Positions 1 to 9,339 of a stretch of DNA of 64,000 nucleotides are shown here, piece by piece (positions within the stretch are counted from its first letter, which is position 1; every line of letters starts with the position of its first letter). The DNA is from Gemmatimonadales bacterium (GTDB lineage: Bacteria; Gemmatimonadota; Gemmatimonadetes; Longimicrobiales; Gaopeijiaceae), in NCBI GenBank assembly GCA_007692665.1, contig REBP01000109.1, positions 36,135-100,134 on the forward strand, in the 5' to 3' direction. The translations under genes were made by a program, and so were the position numbers. The notes beneath the pieces are model-generated. The model was given only the letters and a program-made list of their open reading frames with translations. It did not search any database and was not told the origin of the DNA.

Positions 1-2287
1 TGAACTGGAGCCACTGGAGCTGGATAGGCGCACCACCGCCCAGGCTCACGATCCGGTTCTCGTTCGTGGAATAGTTGATCGTGGCGTCCCATCCAAAGCT
101 CCGGGCCTCGATCACCGTGCCCCGGAGTCCCACTTCCCACCCCTTGTTCTCGATCTCTCCCACGTTCCGGAGCTGGGTGGAGAGGAACCCGAGCGAGGGG
201 GGTTCGCGCACCGCGTACAGGGCATCGGTCGTTCTCTGGTCAAACCGGGTGACCTCGAGACGCATCCGATCCTCGAGGAGCCCCATGTCGATCCCGAATT
301 CGATTTCCGTGCTGATTTCCGCGGTGAGGTCCGGATTTCCGAGGTTGCCCGGGCGGACAGCGGGCTGCCCCCCCACGGCCGACTCCGGGAGCCACGTCCG
401 GACTGCCGAGAAGTTCGAGGGCTGCTGACCCGCCGTTCCATAGGAGGCCCGCACGCGAAGGGACGAGAAGACCGTCGGGAGTGACACCTGGTCCGACAGC
501 ACGTAGGAAACGTCGGCCTTGGGGTAGATGGCGTAGTCCACGTCCTCCCCGAAGGCGGAGTGTCCGTCCGCGCGAGCGCCCAGCGTGACGAACAGGGCAT
601 CGCCGAACCCGAACTGCTGTTCCGCGAAGAATCCTGCGCTCCGCTCCTTGAGACGCCCCTCGGCGCCGCTCGTGGAGAGGGCGGCACTCACGGTCTCGAG
701 GCCGATGAAGGGGAAGCCGTTCCCGATGGAAGAACTCCAGCCCTGGTCGCGGTTGAAGTACTGGAACCCGGCGGAGGTGGTGGACCGGATGCCGTCGGTG
801 AGCTGCCCGCGGAGGGTCGCGGCGTAGTCGACGTTCAGGTTCAGGTTCTGCCTCCGGTAGTTGCTCCGGTACCCCGCGATGAAGTTGTTGATGGCCCCGA
901 ACGGGAAGAGCTGGAACTCGTCGGAGTTGAAGATGTCGGCGCCGAAGGTCAGACGGTGCGACAGCGCCTGGGTCGGCTGGTGTTCCGCCGTGAGACCGCC
1001 GGTGAAGCGATTGCCGTTCTGGAAGGCCTCGATGACCGTGTGGTCGCGGGTGGGCGTCCCGAACTGTCCGGCCGGGCCACCGACGAGACCGTTGATCGTG
1101 TAGCCCCGGGTGTTGTTGGCGTCGGGCGTGTGCTGAACCGAGCGACGGGTGAACCCGGAGCTCAGGCGGAGGGTCACATCCTGACGGGGCACGACGGAGA
1201 GGTTCAGCCGGGCGGAGTACGCGTCCTCACCCCCGTTCGGCAGGATCCCGTCTTCGGTACGACCGGTCAGTGCGGCGTAATACGAGAAGTTCTGACCACC
1301 GCCCGTGACCGAAACCTGGTGCGACTGGGTAGCGCCGCGCTGCACCATTTCGTCGTGGAACCAGGCCGAGTAGGCGGAGATGTCCCACCAGTCCAGGGGG
1401 GTGGACAGGACCCCGTAGTCGGCGTTGTACCGCCACTGCGTGATGCCTTCCCGGCCTCGCCGGGTGAAGATCTGGATCACGCCGGCCGAGGCCTCGGTGC
1501 CGTAGAGGGTCGCTGCCGACGCCCCGCGGATGATCTCGATGCGCTCGATGTCGGCGGGGTTGATGTCGTCGAGTCCCGACCAGGAGGCACCTGCCGTGGT
1601 GGTTTCGATTCCGCTCGAGCTCGAGTTGTCGATGCGGATTCCGTCCACGTAGATCAGCGGCTCGTTGGACTGGCTGATCGATGCGGCACCACGGAGCACG
1701 ATGCGGCTCCCCTGGCCGGACTTTCCGCCGCCGGGCATCACGTTCACGCCGGGTGCACGGGCTGCCAGGAGCTGAGAGAGGTTGTTGATGGGGGCCGACT
1801 CGAGGGCGGTGACGTCCACGGAGGCGATGGAAGTGCCGATCTCGCGGCGGGCGATGCCCGCGGCCTGACCCGTGACGACCACTTCGTCCAGCGCCACGGC
1901 GCTGACCGAAAGCGTGAAGTCGAGGGTCGCGGTCTGGCCGGCCTGGATCGTCGCGGTCTGCGTGACCGAGCGGTAACCGAGCGACGTGACACGGATCTCC
2001 TGCGATCCGGTGGCGACGTTCTGGAACGTGTACTGACCGCGGGCGTTCGTGGTTCCGGAGCGGTTCGTCGCCTGGATGGTCACGAAGGCGTTGGCAATGG
2101 GCTGGCCCGAGGTGTTCACCACCGTGCCGGTCAGCGTGCCGGTCTGCGCTTCGACACCGCCGGCCAGGGGCGGGGCGAGCAGACCCAGAGAGAGGAGAAG
2201 TGCGGAGCAGAGGGCGAGGACGCCGAATCGATGTCGGCGACCGCCTCCGTTCCCTTCGCGGACGGGGCGCGTACCCGTGTAGGACAT
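1..2287 (-). CDS. SusC/RagA-family TonB-linked outer membrane receptor, 3' end truncated by the window start
   Basis: Reverse-strand translation from ATG at 2287 is open to base 1 (absent from the ORF track because no stop is in the window): signal peptide, carboxypeptidase-like repeat (TGTVVNTSGQPIANAFVTIQ), plug domain (VVVTGQAAGIARREIGTS...GVNVMPGGGKSGQGSRIVLRGAASISQSNEPLIYVDGIRID...IEIIRGASAATLYGTEASAGVIQIFTRRG). Confidence 0.9.
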   Translation of the reverse strand, partial: MSYTGTRPVREGNGGGRRHRFGVLALCSALLLSLGLLAPPLAGGVEAQTGTLTGTVVNTSGQPIANAFVTIQATNRSGTTNARGQYTFQNVATGSQEIRVTSLGYRSVTQTATIQAGQTATLDFTLSVSAVALDEVVVTGQAAGIARREIGTSIASVDVTALESAPINNLSQLLAARAPGVNVMPGGGKSGQGSRIVLRGAASISQSNEPLIYVDGIRIDNSSSSGIETTTAGASWSGLDDINPADIERIEIIRGASAATLYGTEASAGVIQIFTRRGREGITQWRYNADYGVLSTPLDWWDISAYSAWFHDEMVQRGATQSHQVSVTGGGQNFSYYAALTGRTEDGILPNGGEDAYSARLNLSVVPRQDVTLRLSSGFTRRSVQHTPDANNTRGYTINGLVGGPAGQFGTPTRDHTVIEAFQNGNRFTGGLTAEHQPTQALSHRLTFGADIFNSDEFQLFPFGAINNFIAGYRSNYRRQNLNLNVDYAATLRGQLTDGIRSTTSAGFQYFNRDQGWSSSIGNGFPFIGLETVSAALSTSGAEGRLKERSAGFFAEQQFGFGDALFVTLGARADGHSAFGEDVDYAIYPKADVSYVLSDQVSLPTVFSSLRVRASYGTAGQQPSNFSAVRTWLPESAVGGQPAVRPGNLGNPDLTAEISTEIEFGIDMGLLEDRMRLEVTRFDQRTTDALYAVREPPSLGFLSTQLRNVGEIENKGWEVGLRGTVIEARSFGWDATINYSTNENRIVSLGGGAPIQLQWLQF

Positions 2288-2348
2288 GGCACCACCTGGA
2301 TGCAGGAGCGGACAGGGAACCGGAAGGGTTCCCCAGGGGAACAAGCGC

Positions 2349-2380
2349 GCAACATACGACGGTACATTCGCATGCCACAA
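2349..2380 (-). promoter_or_regulatory. Candidate promoter of the truncated SusC gene (TTGTG-N19-TATGTTGC)
   Basis: Reverse strand TTGTGGCATGCGAATGTACCGTCGTATGTTGC; same element and identical 19 nt spacing upstream of the second SusC gene (7018-7049). Confidence 0.45.
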
Positions 2381-2441
2381 GCCTCCGCAGCCTTGCATCC
2401 GAGGCGGTGCGCGAGATCGCACGCAAACATGTATACAGGCT

Positions 2442-2470
2442 GGGTTCCGGCACGGGGTTCCGGCACGGGG
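2442..2470. repeat. 13-bp tandem repeat GGGTTCCGGCACG, two copies plus 3 nt
   Basis: Direct reading: GGGTTCCGGCACG|GGGTTCCGGCACG|GGG. Confidence 0.9.
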
Positions 2471-2487
2471 TCCCGTCACCCGAAACG

Positions 2488-2526
2488 TTTCACCCCCCGG
2501 CGGCTGGATGCCACCGGGGGGTGAAA
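2488..2526 (-). terminator. Hairpin terminator candidate downstream of the SusCD unit
   Basis: Perfect 13-bp inverted repeat TTTCACCCCCCGG / CCGGGGGGTGAAA, 13-nt loop, between the SusD stop and the next SusC promoter; only a short T-run. Confidence 0.6.
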
Positions 2527-2614
2527 GGATTTCGGATCGAATCGTTGGCCCCGCACCTCGCGAGGCGGCGGAACCGCCGACGGGCCGATCAGAAGCGCGG
2601 CCCGTCGGCCCTGC

Positions 2615-3991
2615 TCAGTTGCCGATGTTCGGATTGGAGTTGCGCTCGTCCCGACTGATGGGCAGACACAGTTCGCCCATGGGGTTGTCGAGCACGTTCC
2701 GCACCTGGTCGGCCGTGGTCGGCTGATCCGCGCTGGCTTCGACCCTCACGACGTCGAAGTCGGCGTAGCCGGGCGTGGAGGCCCAGCGGCGAAGATCGGA
2801 AAGCCTGCGCCCTTCCGCGTAGAGCTCGATGCCCCGCTCCCGCTGGAGTACGTACCAGGCTTCGGTCTCGGAGGCCGCGCTCACGTTGGCCATGCCGTGG
2901 AAGCTGCGGAGTTCGTTGATCTTGCCCATCGCACCGTTGACGTCCCCACCAACCAGCAGGGCCTCGGCCTCGATCAACCGCATCTCGGCTCCCCGGGCGA
3001 TGGGATGGTTGCTGTTCCGGGACTCGTACTTCAGAACCCGCCATGTCTCCCTGCGCCCGTCACCACCGATGAGGACATCGCCGGCCGGGGTCCGCGAACG
3101 GTATTCGAGGCGTGGGTCCCCGTCGGTGTCCTGCACGCCGGAGAGGTCCGTTCCAAAGGCGGCGAACGGGGTTCCCCAGAGGGAGGCCTGGTTTTCGATC
3201 ATGAAGGCCACGTGCAGGCCGTTGTTTTCCACCGTGGTGTTGTCGGACATGCGGACATCGTGAACGAAGTCGGTGGGCACCTGCCCTGCGTCCGACACGG
3301 CACCGCTCCAGTTGCCCAGCATCATCCGGACCTGGGCGCGGCCAGCGTGGGCGGCTCTCACCAGCTGGGTGTTGTTCGCCGCCTGGGCGATGGTGATGGC
3401 CTCGCCGAACTGCTGCTCGGCTCGCTCGTAGAAGGCGGAGACCGGCTCGATGGGCCCGCCCTCGATGACCGCATCACAGAAGCTGTCACCCAGGAGCCGG
3501 TTCGAGAACCCGGCCCAGGCGAGCGAGGTTGCGATGGGGACGCTTGCCCCGGGATTGCCCCCCTCGTTCTCGAGGATCACGCGGATGATGTCCGCCGCCT
3601 CCTCCGCCGTCTTGCGGGCGTTCTGGGCGTGGCTCCAGCGGGTGACGGTTTCGGCCACGTCGTCGTTCACGACGACGGCGGCGCTCCATTCCTCCATTCC
3701 CACCCACTGGCCCGAGTGGACGATTTCGTCCGTCAGGTAGGCCTGTGCGCCGAAGACGCCGCCATGGGGAGCGGCCCCGCCACTGATGGCTCGACCCAGG
3801 TTCCGCTCGGCCCCGATGACCAGGGGCTGGATGGCGGCGGGATCGAAGAGGTCGTCGCCCTCGATGGTGCCCGGATCGAAGACGCCCAGGTCACAGCCGG
3901 CGAGCAGCAGCGCTCCCACGCTGGCCGCGACCATCGGACCGAACCCGCGTCGGGTTCGCTTTGTCGATTTTCTCGTTGTGTCATTTGGCAT
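2615..3991 (-). CDS. SusD/RagB-like outer membrane lipoprotein
   Basis: Lipobox-like GALLLAGCD after a basic N-terminus; SusD-like body with C-terminal ...RRLSDLRRWASTPGYADF...CLPISRDERNSNPNIGN; directly follows a SusC gene. Confidence 0.88.
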   Translation of the reverse strand: MPNDTTRKSTKRTRRGFGPMVAASVGALLLAGCDLGVFDPGTIEGDDLFDPAAIQPLVIGAERNLGRAISGGAAPHGGVFGAQAYLTDEIVHSGQWVGMEEWSAAVVVNDDVAETVTRWSHAQNARKTAEEAADIIRVILENEGGNPGASVPIATSLAWAGFSNRLLGDSFCDAVIEGGPIEPVSAFYERAEQQFGEAITIAQAANNTQLVRAAHAGRAQVRMMLGNWSGAVSDAGQVPTDFVHDVRMSDNTTVENNGLHVAFMIENQASLWGTPFAAFGTDLSGVQDTDGDPRLEYRSRTPAGDVLIGGDGRRETWRVLKYESRNSNHPIARGAEMRLIEAEALLVGGDVNGAMGKINELRSFHGMANVSAASETEAWYVLQRERGIELYAEGRRLSDLRRWASTPGYADFDVVRVEASADQPTTADQVRNVLDNPMGELCLPISRDERNSNPNIGN

Positions 3992-4001
3992 GATGGTCTC
4001 C

Positions 4002-6956
4002 TCAGAGTTCGATGGAGAAGCCGAGGATGAACTGCTGCGGCATCGGGGTGGGGAAGAAGGAGTGATGCTGGAGCGTCGACTGTGAATTCAGGTTGGCCTC
4101 GGGCTCGAGCCCCGGCGTCGTCTGGGTCCTCCAGAGATTCCGGCCGGCCATCGTCACGGTGGCGGCGCTGAGACCTACCCGCTCCGGCCACGCCGACGGC
4201 ATGCGGTAGGAGAACGTCACCTCGCGGAGACGCCAGAAGTCGGCGGGCACGGCGAACTCGCCGTGGCCGAGGACGGAGTTCCGGCCGCAGATGGCCTCAT
4301 CCAGCGAGCCCTCGGCGGCGTCTCGGCACCGGTTCGATACCGGCCCGGGGGTAACCCCGTATTGTGCGTGGCGGGCAGCCTGGTCCTCACTCACGACCCG
4401 GTTCGGAGCCATGGTCCAGCGCATGGTGTGATCGTGGCGGAAATGCCCACCCTGGTGATCGAAGGAGAACCCGAAGCTCATCTGGTTCCCGACAGAGAAG
4501 TCGCTCCCCAGCTGTAGCGAGAGCGTCGGCTGTGCGGGCCCGATGTATTCCTCGGCGTCGGTGCAGTTGCCGGGGTCGGCGCAGAGGGTCTGCTTGTTCA
4601 CGACCTCGCCATCCACCTCGATGAGGTGATTGCTGGCGAAGAAGCCACCCATGGGGAAGCCTTCCCGGATGTGCTGAAGCCAGCGCACGGTGAGGGGAGC
4701 TTCGCCGGACAGGCTCACCACCTCGTTCTGGGTCGTGGAAATGTTGGCCCGTGCATCCCAGCGGAAGCCCTCCATCTCGAGGATCGCCGCGTTCAGGCCG
4801 AGCTCGATGCCGGAGTTGTGGACCTCTCCGACGTTGCGGAGCTGCGTTCCGAGCACGCCCTGCGACGGAATGTTCCGTGCCTGGAAGAGGGCGTCCCTGG
4901 TGGTCTGGTCGAACCAGGTGAATTCCACCCCGACCCGGTCACCGAACAGCGTGGCATCGAAGCCCAGTTCGAGCTCCTGGCTCACCTCGGGGCGGAGGTT
5001 CGGATTCCCCACGTTGCTGGCCACGATGGCCGGCAACCCGCCGGCTCCCGAGACCGCGCCGTAGGTCCGGACGGCCGAGAAGGCGCCGGGCTGCATGCCG
5101 GCCATGCCGTAGGCCCCCCGAAGCCGCATCGAGCCCCAGTCCGGGCTCCAGAAGTCGTGCTCCGAGATCACGTAGGAAACGTCAACCTTGGGGTAGACTT
5201 CGAAGTCCACCTCTTCTCCGAAGGCGCTGTGCCCGTCGGCCCGGAGGCCTCCGGTCACGAAGAACCGATCGCCGAGGCCGACCTGCTGCTCCATGAACAC
5301 GCCGAACATCCGCTCCTCGGAGCGCGATTCGCCGGCGACGAAGCCGGACGACGTCGCGTTGACCACCCGCAGGCCGCGGAAGGCGAAGTCCTGGCCGTAG
5401 GCGCTCTGGATGCTCGACTGGGTCTGGAACCACTGAACCCCTGCCGAGGTCGAGGACCTGATGTCGGGGGTGATGTCGGTGGCGAAGGTGCTGGTCATGT
5501 CCACGTTCAGGTTCTGGGCGAGACGCCGATAGTTTCCGGCGTAGCCCCCGCTCCAGCGGGCGACAACCTCGGGCGGCAGGTACTCTGTATTGTCCGAGTT
5601 GAAGAAGTCTCCGCCGAGGGTGAGGCGGTGCGTCCACTGATCACCGGGGCGGTAGGTCGCATTCACGCTCGAGGTGAAGCGGTACCCGCGCTGGAACATC
5701 TCCAGCTGGCGGATGCCCTCCGTGGGGGTGAACTGACCGTCGGCACCCTGCATCAGCGCGTTGATCAGGAACCCCTCCTGGTTGTTGCCCTGTCCCGGAA
5801 CCATGACCTCGCGGGAGCTGTACCCGGTGGACACGTTGACCGTGAGGTTGTCGGTGGCCCGGATTCCAAGGTTCGCCCGGAAGGCAGCGTAGTCCTCCTG
5901 GCTGTTCGGCTCGATCCCGCCGGTGCCGCGCATGGTGCCCGACACGTAGTAGTCCATTCCCTCGGTGCCCCCGGAAACGGACAGCTGGTTGCTCAGGTAA
6001 TCGCCCCTCTGGGCGAATTCCTGCGCGTAGTAGTCGGAAAAGACCGACCCCGATTCCCTCCAGTACGCGTCGGGAACCCGGTTGGCCCCGACCTCGGAGC
6101 GCAGGCGCCAGACGGGGGCGCCCGTGGTCCCGCGCCGGGTGGTGATGTTGATGACGCCGGCTGCGGCCTCGGTGCCGTAGAGGGTGGCGGCCGAGGCCCC
6201 GCGCACGATCTCGATGCTCTCGATGTCGGCGGGATTGATGTCGTCGAAGCCGGCCCAGGACGCACCGGTGGTTTCGATCCCCCGGAAGGGGGAGTCGTCC
6301 ATCCGGACGCCGTCGACGTAGATGACCGGCGTGTTGGACTGGGAGAGGCTCGCGAGCCCCCGCAGCACGATCCGGCTTCCCTGGCCCGGCTGACCGCCGC
6401 TGCCGTGGATGTGCACGCCCGGCGAACGGGCCTGGAGCAGGTTGGACATGCTCGTGATGGGAGCCGCTTCCATTTCGGCGGCACTGATTCGTGCCACCGA
6501 GGTTCCGATCTCGCGTCGGGCGGTTCCGGTTCCACGGCCCGTGACCACGATGTCATCGAGCATCACGGCACGGGTCGGTAGCACGAAGACGACCTCGGCG
6601 CTGCCGTCTGCGGGCACGTTCACCGTCCGGGTCGTGGTCCGGTGCCCGATGAGTTCGGCCCGGATTTCGCGTTCGCCTGCCGGCACGTTCGGGATGCGAA
6701 AGGATCCGTCGGTGGAGGACCCGACGCGCAGTTCGGTGCCGACCACCGACACCTGTGCATTCACGAGCGCCTGCCCGTCGAGGGACTGGACGGTTCCGGT
6801 GACGGTTCCGGTCTGCGCCTCCACGCCGCCGGCGAGGGGCGGAGAGAGAAGGCCGAGGGAGAGGAGAAGCGAGGAACAGAGCGCGGGAACGCCGAATCGA
6901 AGTCGGCGACCGCCTCCGTTCCCGTTGTTCACAGGGGACTTACGGGGGATGCACAT
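4002..6956 (-). CDS. SusC/RagA-family TonB-linked outer membrane receptor
   Basis: Start MCIPRKSPVNNGNGGGRR (ATG at 6956; the 7550 ORF extension lacks support). Carboxypeptidase-like domain, plug (DDIVVTGRGTGTARREIGTS..., GSRIVLRGLASLSQSNTPVIYVDGVRMDD) and beta-barrel. Confidence 0.93.
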   Translation of the reverse strand: MCIPRKSPVNNGNGGGRRLRFGVPALCSSLLLSLGLLSPPLAGGVEAQTGTVTGTVQSLDGQALVNAQVSVVGTELRVGSSTDGSFRIPNVPAGEREIRAELIGHRTTTRTVNVPADGSAEVVFVLPTRAVMLDDIVVTGRGTGTARREIGTSVARISAAEMEAAPITSMSNLLQARSPGVHIHGSGGQPGQGSRIVLRGLASLSQSNTPVIYVDGVRMDDSPFRGIETTGASWAGFDDINPADIESIEIVRGASAATLYGTEAAAGVINITTRRGTTGAPVWRLRSEVGANRVPDAYWRESGSVFSDYYAQEFAQRGDYLSNQLSVSGGTEGMDYYVSGTMRGTGGIEPNSQEDYAAFRANLGIRATDNLTVNVSTGYSSREVMVPGQGNNQEGFLINALMQGADGQFTPTEGIRQLEMFQRGYRFTSSVNATYRPGDQWTHRLTLGGDFFNSDNTEYLPPEVVARWSGGYAGNYRRLAQNLNVDMTSTFATDITPDIRSSTSAGVQWFQTQSSIQSAYGQDFAFRGLRVVNATSSGFVAGESRSEERMFGVFMEQQVGLGDRFFVTGGLRADGHSAFGEEVDFEVYPKVDVSYVISEHDFWSPDWGSMRLRGAYGMAGMQPGAFSAVRTYGAVSGAGGLPAIVASNVGNPNLRPEVSQELELGFDATLFGDRVGVEFTWFDQTTRDALFQARNIPSQGVLGTQLRNVGEVHNSGIELGLNAAILEMEGFRWDARANISTTQNEVVSLSGEAPLTVRWLQHIREGFPMGGFFASNHLIEVDGEVVNKQTLCADPGNCTDAEEYIGPAQPTLSLQLGSDFSVGNQMSFGFSFDHQGGHFRHDHTMRWTMAPNRVVSEDQAARHAQYGVTPGPVSNRCRDAAEGSLDEAICGRNSVLGHGEFAVPADFWRLREVTFSYRMPSAWPERVGLSAATVTMAGRNLWRTQTTPGLEPEANLNSQSTLQHHSFFPTPMPQQFILGFSIEL

Positions 6957-7017
6957 TGCACCTCCTGGATGCAGGAGCGTTGCGGGAACCCTGGGGTCCC
7001 CGTGAGGTCTCATGCAG

Positions 7018-7049
7018 GAAACATAGGGCGAATCATTTAGATCCCACAA
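7018..7049 (-). promoter_or_regulatory. Candidate promoter of SusC gene 4002-6956 (TTGTG-N19-TATGTTTC)
   Basis: Reverse strand TTGTGGGATCTAAATGATTCGCCCTATGTTTC; conserved with 2349-2380. Confidence 0.45.
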
Positions 7050-7114
7050 GCATTGGATGCGCTTGCATCCCGTGCGGAATGCGTAATCGCACGCAGATAT
7101 GGATACAATCTTGC

Positions 7115-7186
7115 GGGCTCTGACGCGGGCTCTGACGCGGGCTCTGACGCAGATGCTGACGCGGGTGCGGAGGCGGTTACTGACGC
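7115..7186. repeat. 12-bp tandem repeat array, three perfect GGGCTCTGACGC units plus three degenerate units
   Basis: GGGCTCTGACGC x3, AGATGCTGACGC, GGGTGCGGAGGC, GGTTACTGACGC. Confidence 0.9.
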
Positions 7187-7252
7187 GGGTGCCGTGGAAA
7201 GGTCCCGGGGCCGTTCCGGACCTCCGGTTCCTCAGTCGATCCTCTCCGGTCT

Positions 7253-7777
7253 TCAGTCCCCCGGAGGCAGTCCCGCTCCCCCCGGCCCGGCCCCGCCGTC
7301 GATCCGCCGGAGGTACTCCCAGAGCGCACGTACCTGGAGGTCGTTCACCCCCTGGATCGGCATGGCCACGCGGTAGATCTCGGCGAGGTCGCGGGCCACC
7401 GGGTCCATGCGGATCATCGAGTCGGGGCGGAGGACCATGGCCCGGAACCACTCGTAGTCGCGCCGGATGGTGACCCCGTTCAGGTAGGGCCCGGCCACGT
7501 CCACCCCGTCCACCCTGTGGCAGGCGAGGCACCCCCGCACGCGGAACCACCGTTCTCCGGCGTCGGCCATCTCCATGTCGATGGGGTCACCGCGGTCCGG
7601 CGCCGCCAGGACCTGGGCGGCCATGGGGTGGTTCGGATCCCACCCCTCCTCGAAGGGAGCCCATTCTTCTCCGGAGTCACAGGCCACGGCCAGCACGATC
7701 ACGGCGAGAAAGGCCGCGGCGGCGGCGGGGCGGCCCAGGGGCGCGAGGCGACGGGAGTTCGGGGTCGGGAGATCCAT
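7253..7777 (-). CDS. Class I cytochrome c-type lipoprotein
   Basis: MDLPTPNSRR... with lipobox-like VLAVACDSG, one CxxCH heme motif (CLACHRVDG) and distal Met-containing segment (YRVAMPIQGV). Confidence 0.75.
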   Translation of the reverse strand: MDLPTPNSRRLAPLGRPAAAAAFLAVIVLAVACDSGEEWAPFEEGWDPNHPMAAQVLAAPDRGDPIDMEMADAGERWFRVRGCLACHRVDGVDVAGPYLNGVTIRRDYEWFRAMVLRPDSMIRMDPVARDLAEIYRVAMPIQGVNDLQVRALWEYLRRIDGGAGPGGAGLPPGD

Positions 7778-8148
7778 CGGAACCGGGGGCTTGAAGACAA
7801 CGGCGAGGTGGTCCGTAATGTAGTGCATGGGGAAGCATGGGGAGGGCCCGGGGGCGCTGGACGCGCGGGGACCGGAGGAAATACGGTCTCGTTCGTTGAC
7901 AGGACCCGTACCCGCCTGCACAATGACGTCGGAGCCGCGGCCCCGCCCTCCATGGTCATGCCCCCGCCGGGGGCGCAACCTTCGGAGATGGAGGCGGGCC
8001 CGGAGGCAACCGGATGGGGACACCTCCGCATCGCACCTCCCGGTCCCCACGGGATGACATTCATGCCGCGTTTTCCAGGGGCTCCTCGATCGTGGCCCGA
8101 TCCCCTGCCATCCCTCTCGCGATTCTCCCACCTCTCCCGGTGTCTTCC

Positions 8149-9339
8149 ATGAAGCTCTCGCGTTCCGTGCTCAGTCTGCTGACGGTCTTCCTCGTTCTTG
8201 CCGTGGTGGGTGGCGGAGTGGTCTGGAAACTCATGGCCGATGACACCGCCTCGGCGGCGACCCGCCCTGACCTCCCCGACACCGAGGGGGTCGAGGTGGC
8301 ATCTGCCGGACAGTTCGGTGGTGCCCAGCCCGTGCGCGGCGAGGCCGTGGTGCAGGATACGCTCTGGATCCACGTGGTGGCCTCGGGGCAGGCCGAGGCG
8401 TACCGGAGGAGCACGGTGGCGACCCGGGGCTCGGGGATTGTCATGGAGGTCCTCGTGCGGGAGAACCAGCGCGTCCAGGCCGGTGACCTCCTGGTCCGCC
8501 TCGATACGCTGGAGGCGGCGATGGAGCTGGCCCAGGCCCGCGCAGGCATGGTCCAGGCGCAGGCCGACTTCCAGGAGCGAATGCTCTTCTCCGGAGACAT
8601 TCTCGACGAGCAGGCCCGCCTCGAGCGGGAGCGCATCATCCGGGCCTCGTCGGGGCTCGACCAGGCCGAGGTCTCCATCCAGCGGGCCGAACTCGGCATG
8701 GCCAACACCGAGGTCCGTGCACCGTTCGCGGGCCGGGTGGCGGACCTCCGGGTCGTGGAGGGCGCGTTCCTGGGCGGAGGGGCCGAGGCGCTCACGCTGG
8801 CGCAGCTCGCGCCCATCAAGGTGGAGGTGAACGTGGGCGAGGCCGAAATCGCCTTTCTGGATGCAGGGCGCACGGCCCGCGTCCGCTTCGCCGGTCTCCC
8901 GGGGGAGAACTTCACCGGCCGCGTCGAATCCGTGAACCCGCTGGTGGACCCGGAGACCCGGTCCGCGAGGGTGACCCTCGTGCTGAACAATGCCGACGAA
9001 CGGATCAAGCCGGGGATGTACGCCTGGGCCAGCCTCGACGCGCGCTCGTACCCGGACCGCGTCATCGTTCCCCGGGAGGCGCTGGTGGAGCGGGACCGGC
9101 GGCCGGTGGTGTTCATGGCGAACAACGTGGATGAGGAGGGGAACGGTGTCTCCGAGTGGCGCTACGTGACCCCGGGGCACCGGAACGAGACCCACGTGGA
9201 GATCGTGCCCACCGATGAAACCCAGGGCCTCCAGCCCGGCGAGATCGTGCTCGTCGACGGGCATCACACGCTGGCCCACCAGGTGAGGATTCGCCTTGTC
9301 GAAAACGTCGTGGTGGCGGGCGGGAGACCGGGTCGATGA
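8149..9339 (+). CDS. RND efflux periplasmic adaptor (HlyD/MFP family)
   Basis: MKLSRSVLSLLTVFLV; GIVMEVLVRENQRVQAGDLLVRLDTLEAAMELAQARAG and ANTEVRAPFAGRVADLRVVEGAFL; first gene of the efflux operon. Confidence 0.93.
   Translation: MKLSRSVLSLLTVFLVLAVVGGGVVWKLMADDTASAATRPDLPDTEGVEVASAGQFGGAQPVRGEAVVQDTLWIHVVASGQAEAYRRSTVATRGSGIVMEVLVRENQRVQAGDLLVRLDTLEAAMELAQARAGMVQAQADFQERMLFSGDILDEQARLERERIIRASSGLDQAEVSIQRAELGMANTEVRAPFAGRVADLRVVEGAFLGGGAEALTLAQLAPIKVEVNVGEAEIAFLDAGRTARVRFAGLPGENFTGRVESVNPLVDPETRSARVTLVLNNADERIKPGMYAWASLDARSYPDRVIVPREALVERDRRPVVFMANNVDEEGNGVSEWRYVTPGHRNETHVEIVPTDETQGLQPGEIVLVDGHHTLAHQVRIRLVENVVVAGGRPGR

Noticed and set aside
560-2524. 654-aa plus-strand ORF
   Set aside because: Antisense shadow of the truncated SusC gene, which translates cleanly on the minus strand.
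4626-6581. 651-aa plus-strand ORF
   Set aside because: Antisense to the second SusC gene; no recognisable domain.
7099-7473. Small ORFs reading through the 12-bp repeats (for example ...RALTRALTRALTQ... and AGSDAGSDAGSDADADAG)
   Set aside because: Periodic peptides are a trivial product of a 12-bp repeat; the region is upstream regulatory DNA and partly antisense to the cytochrome gene.
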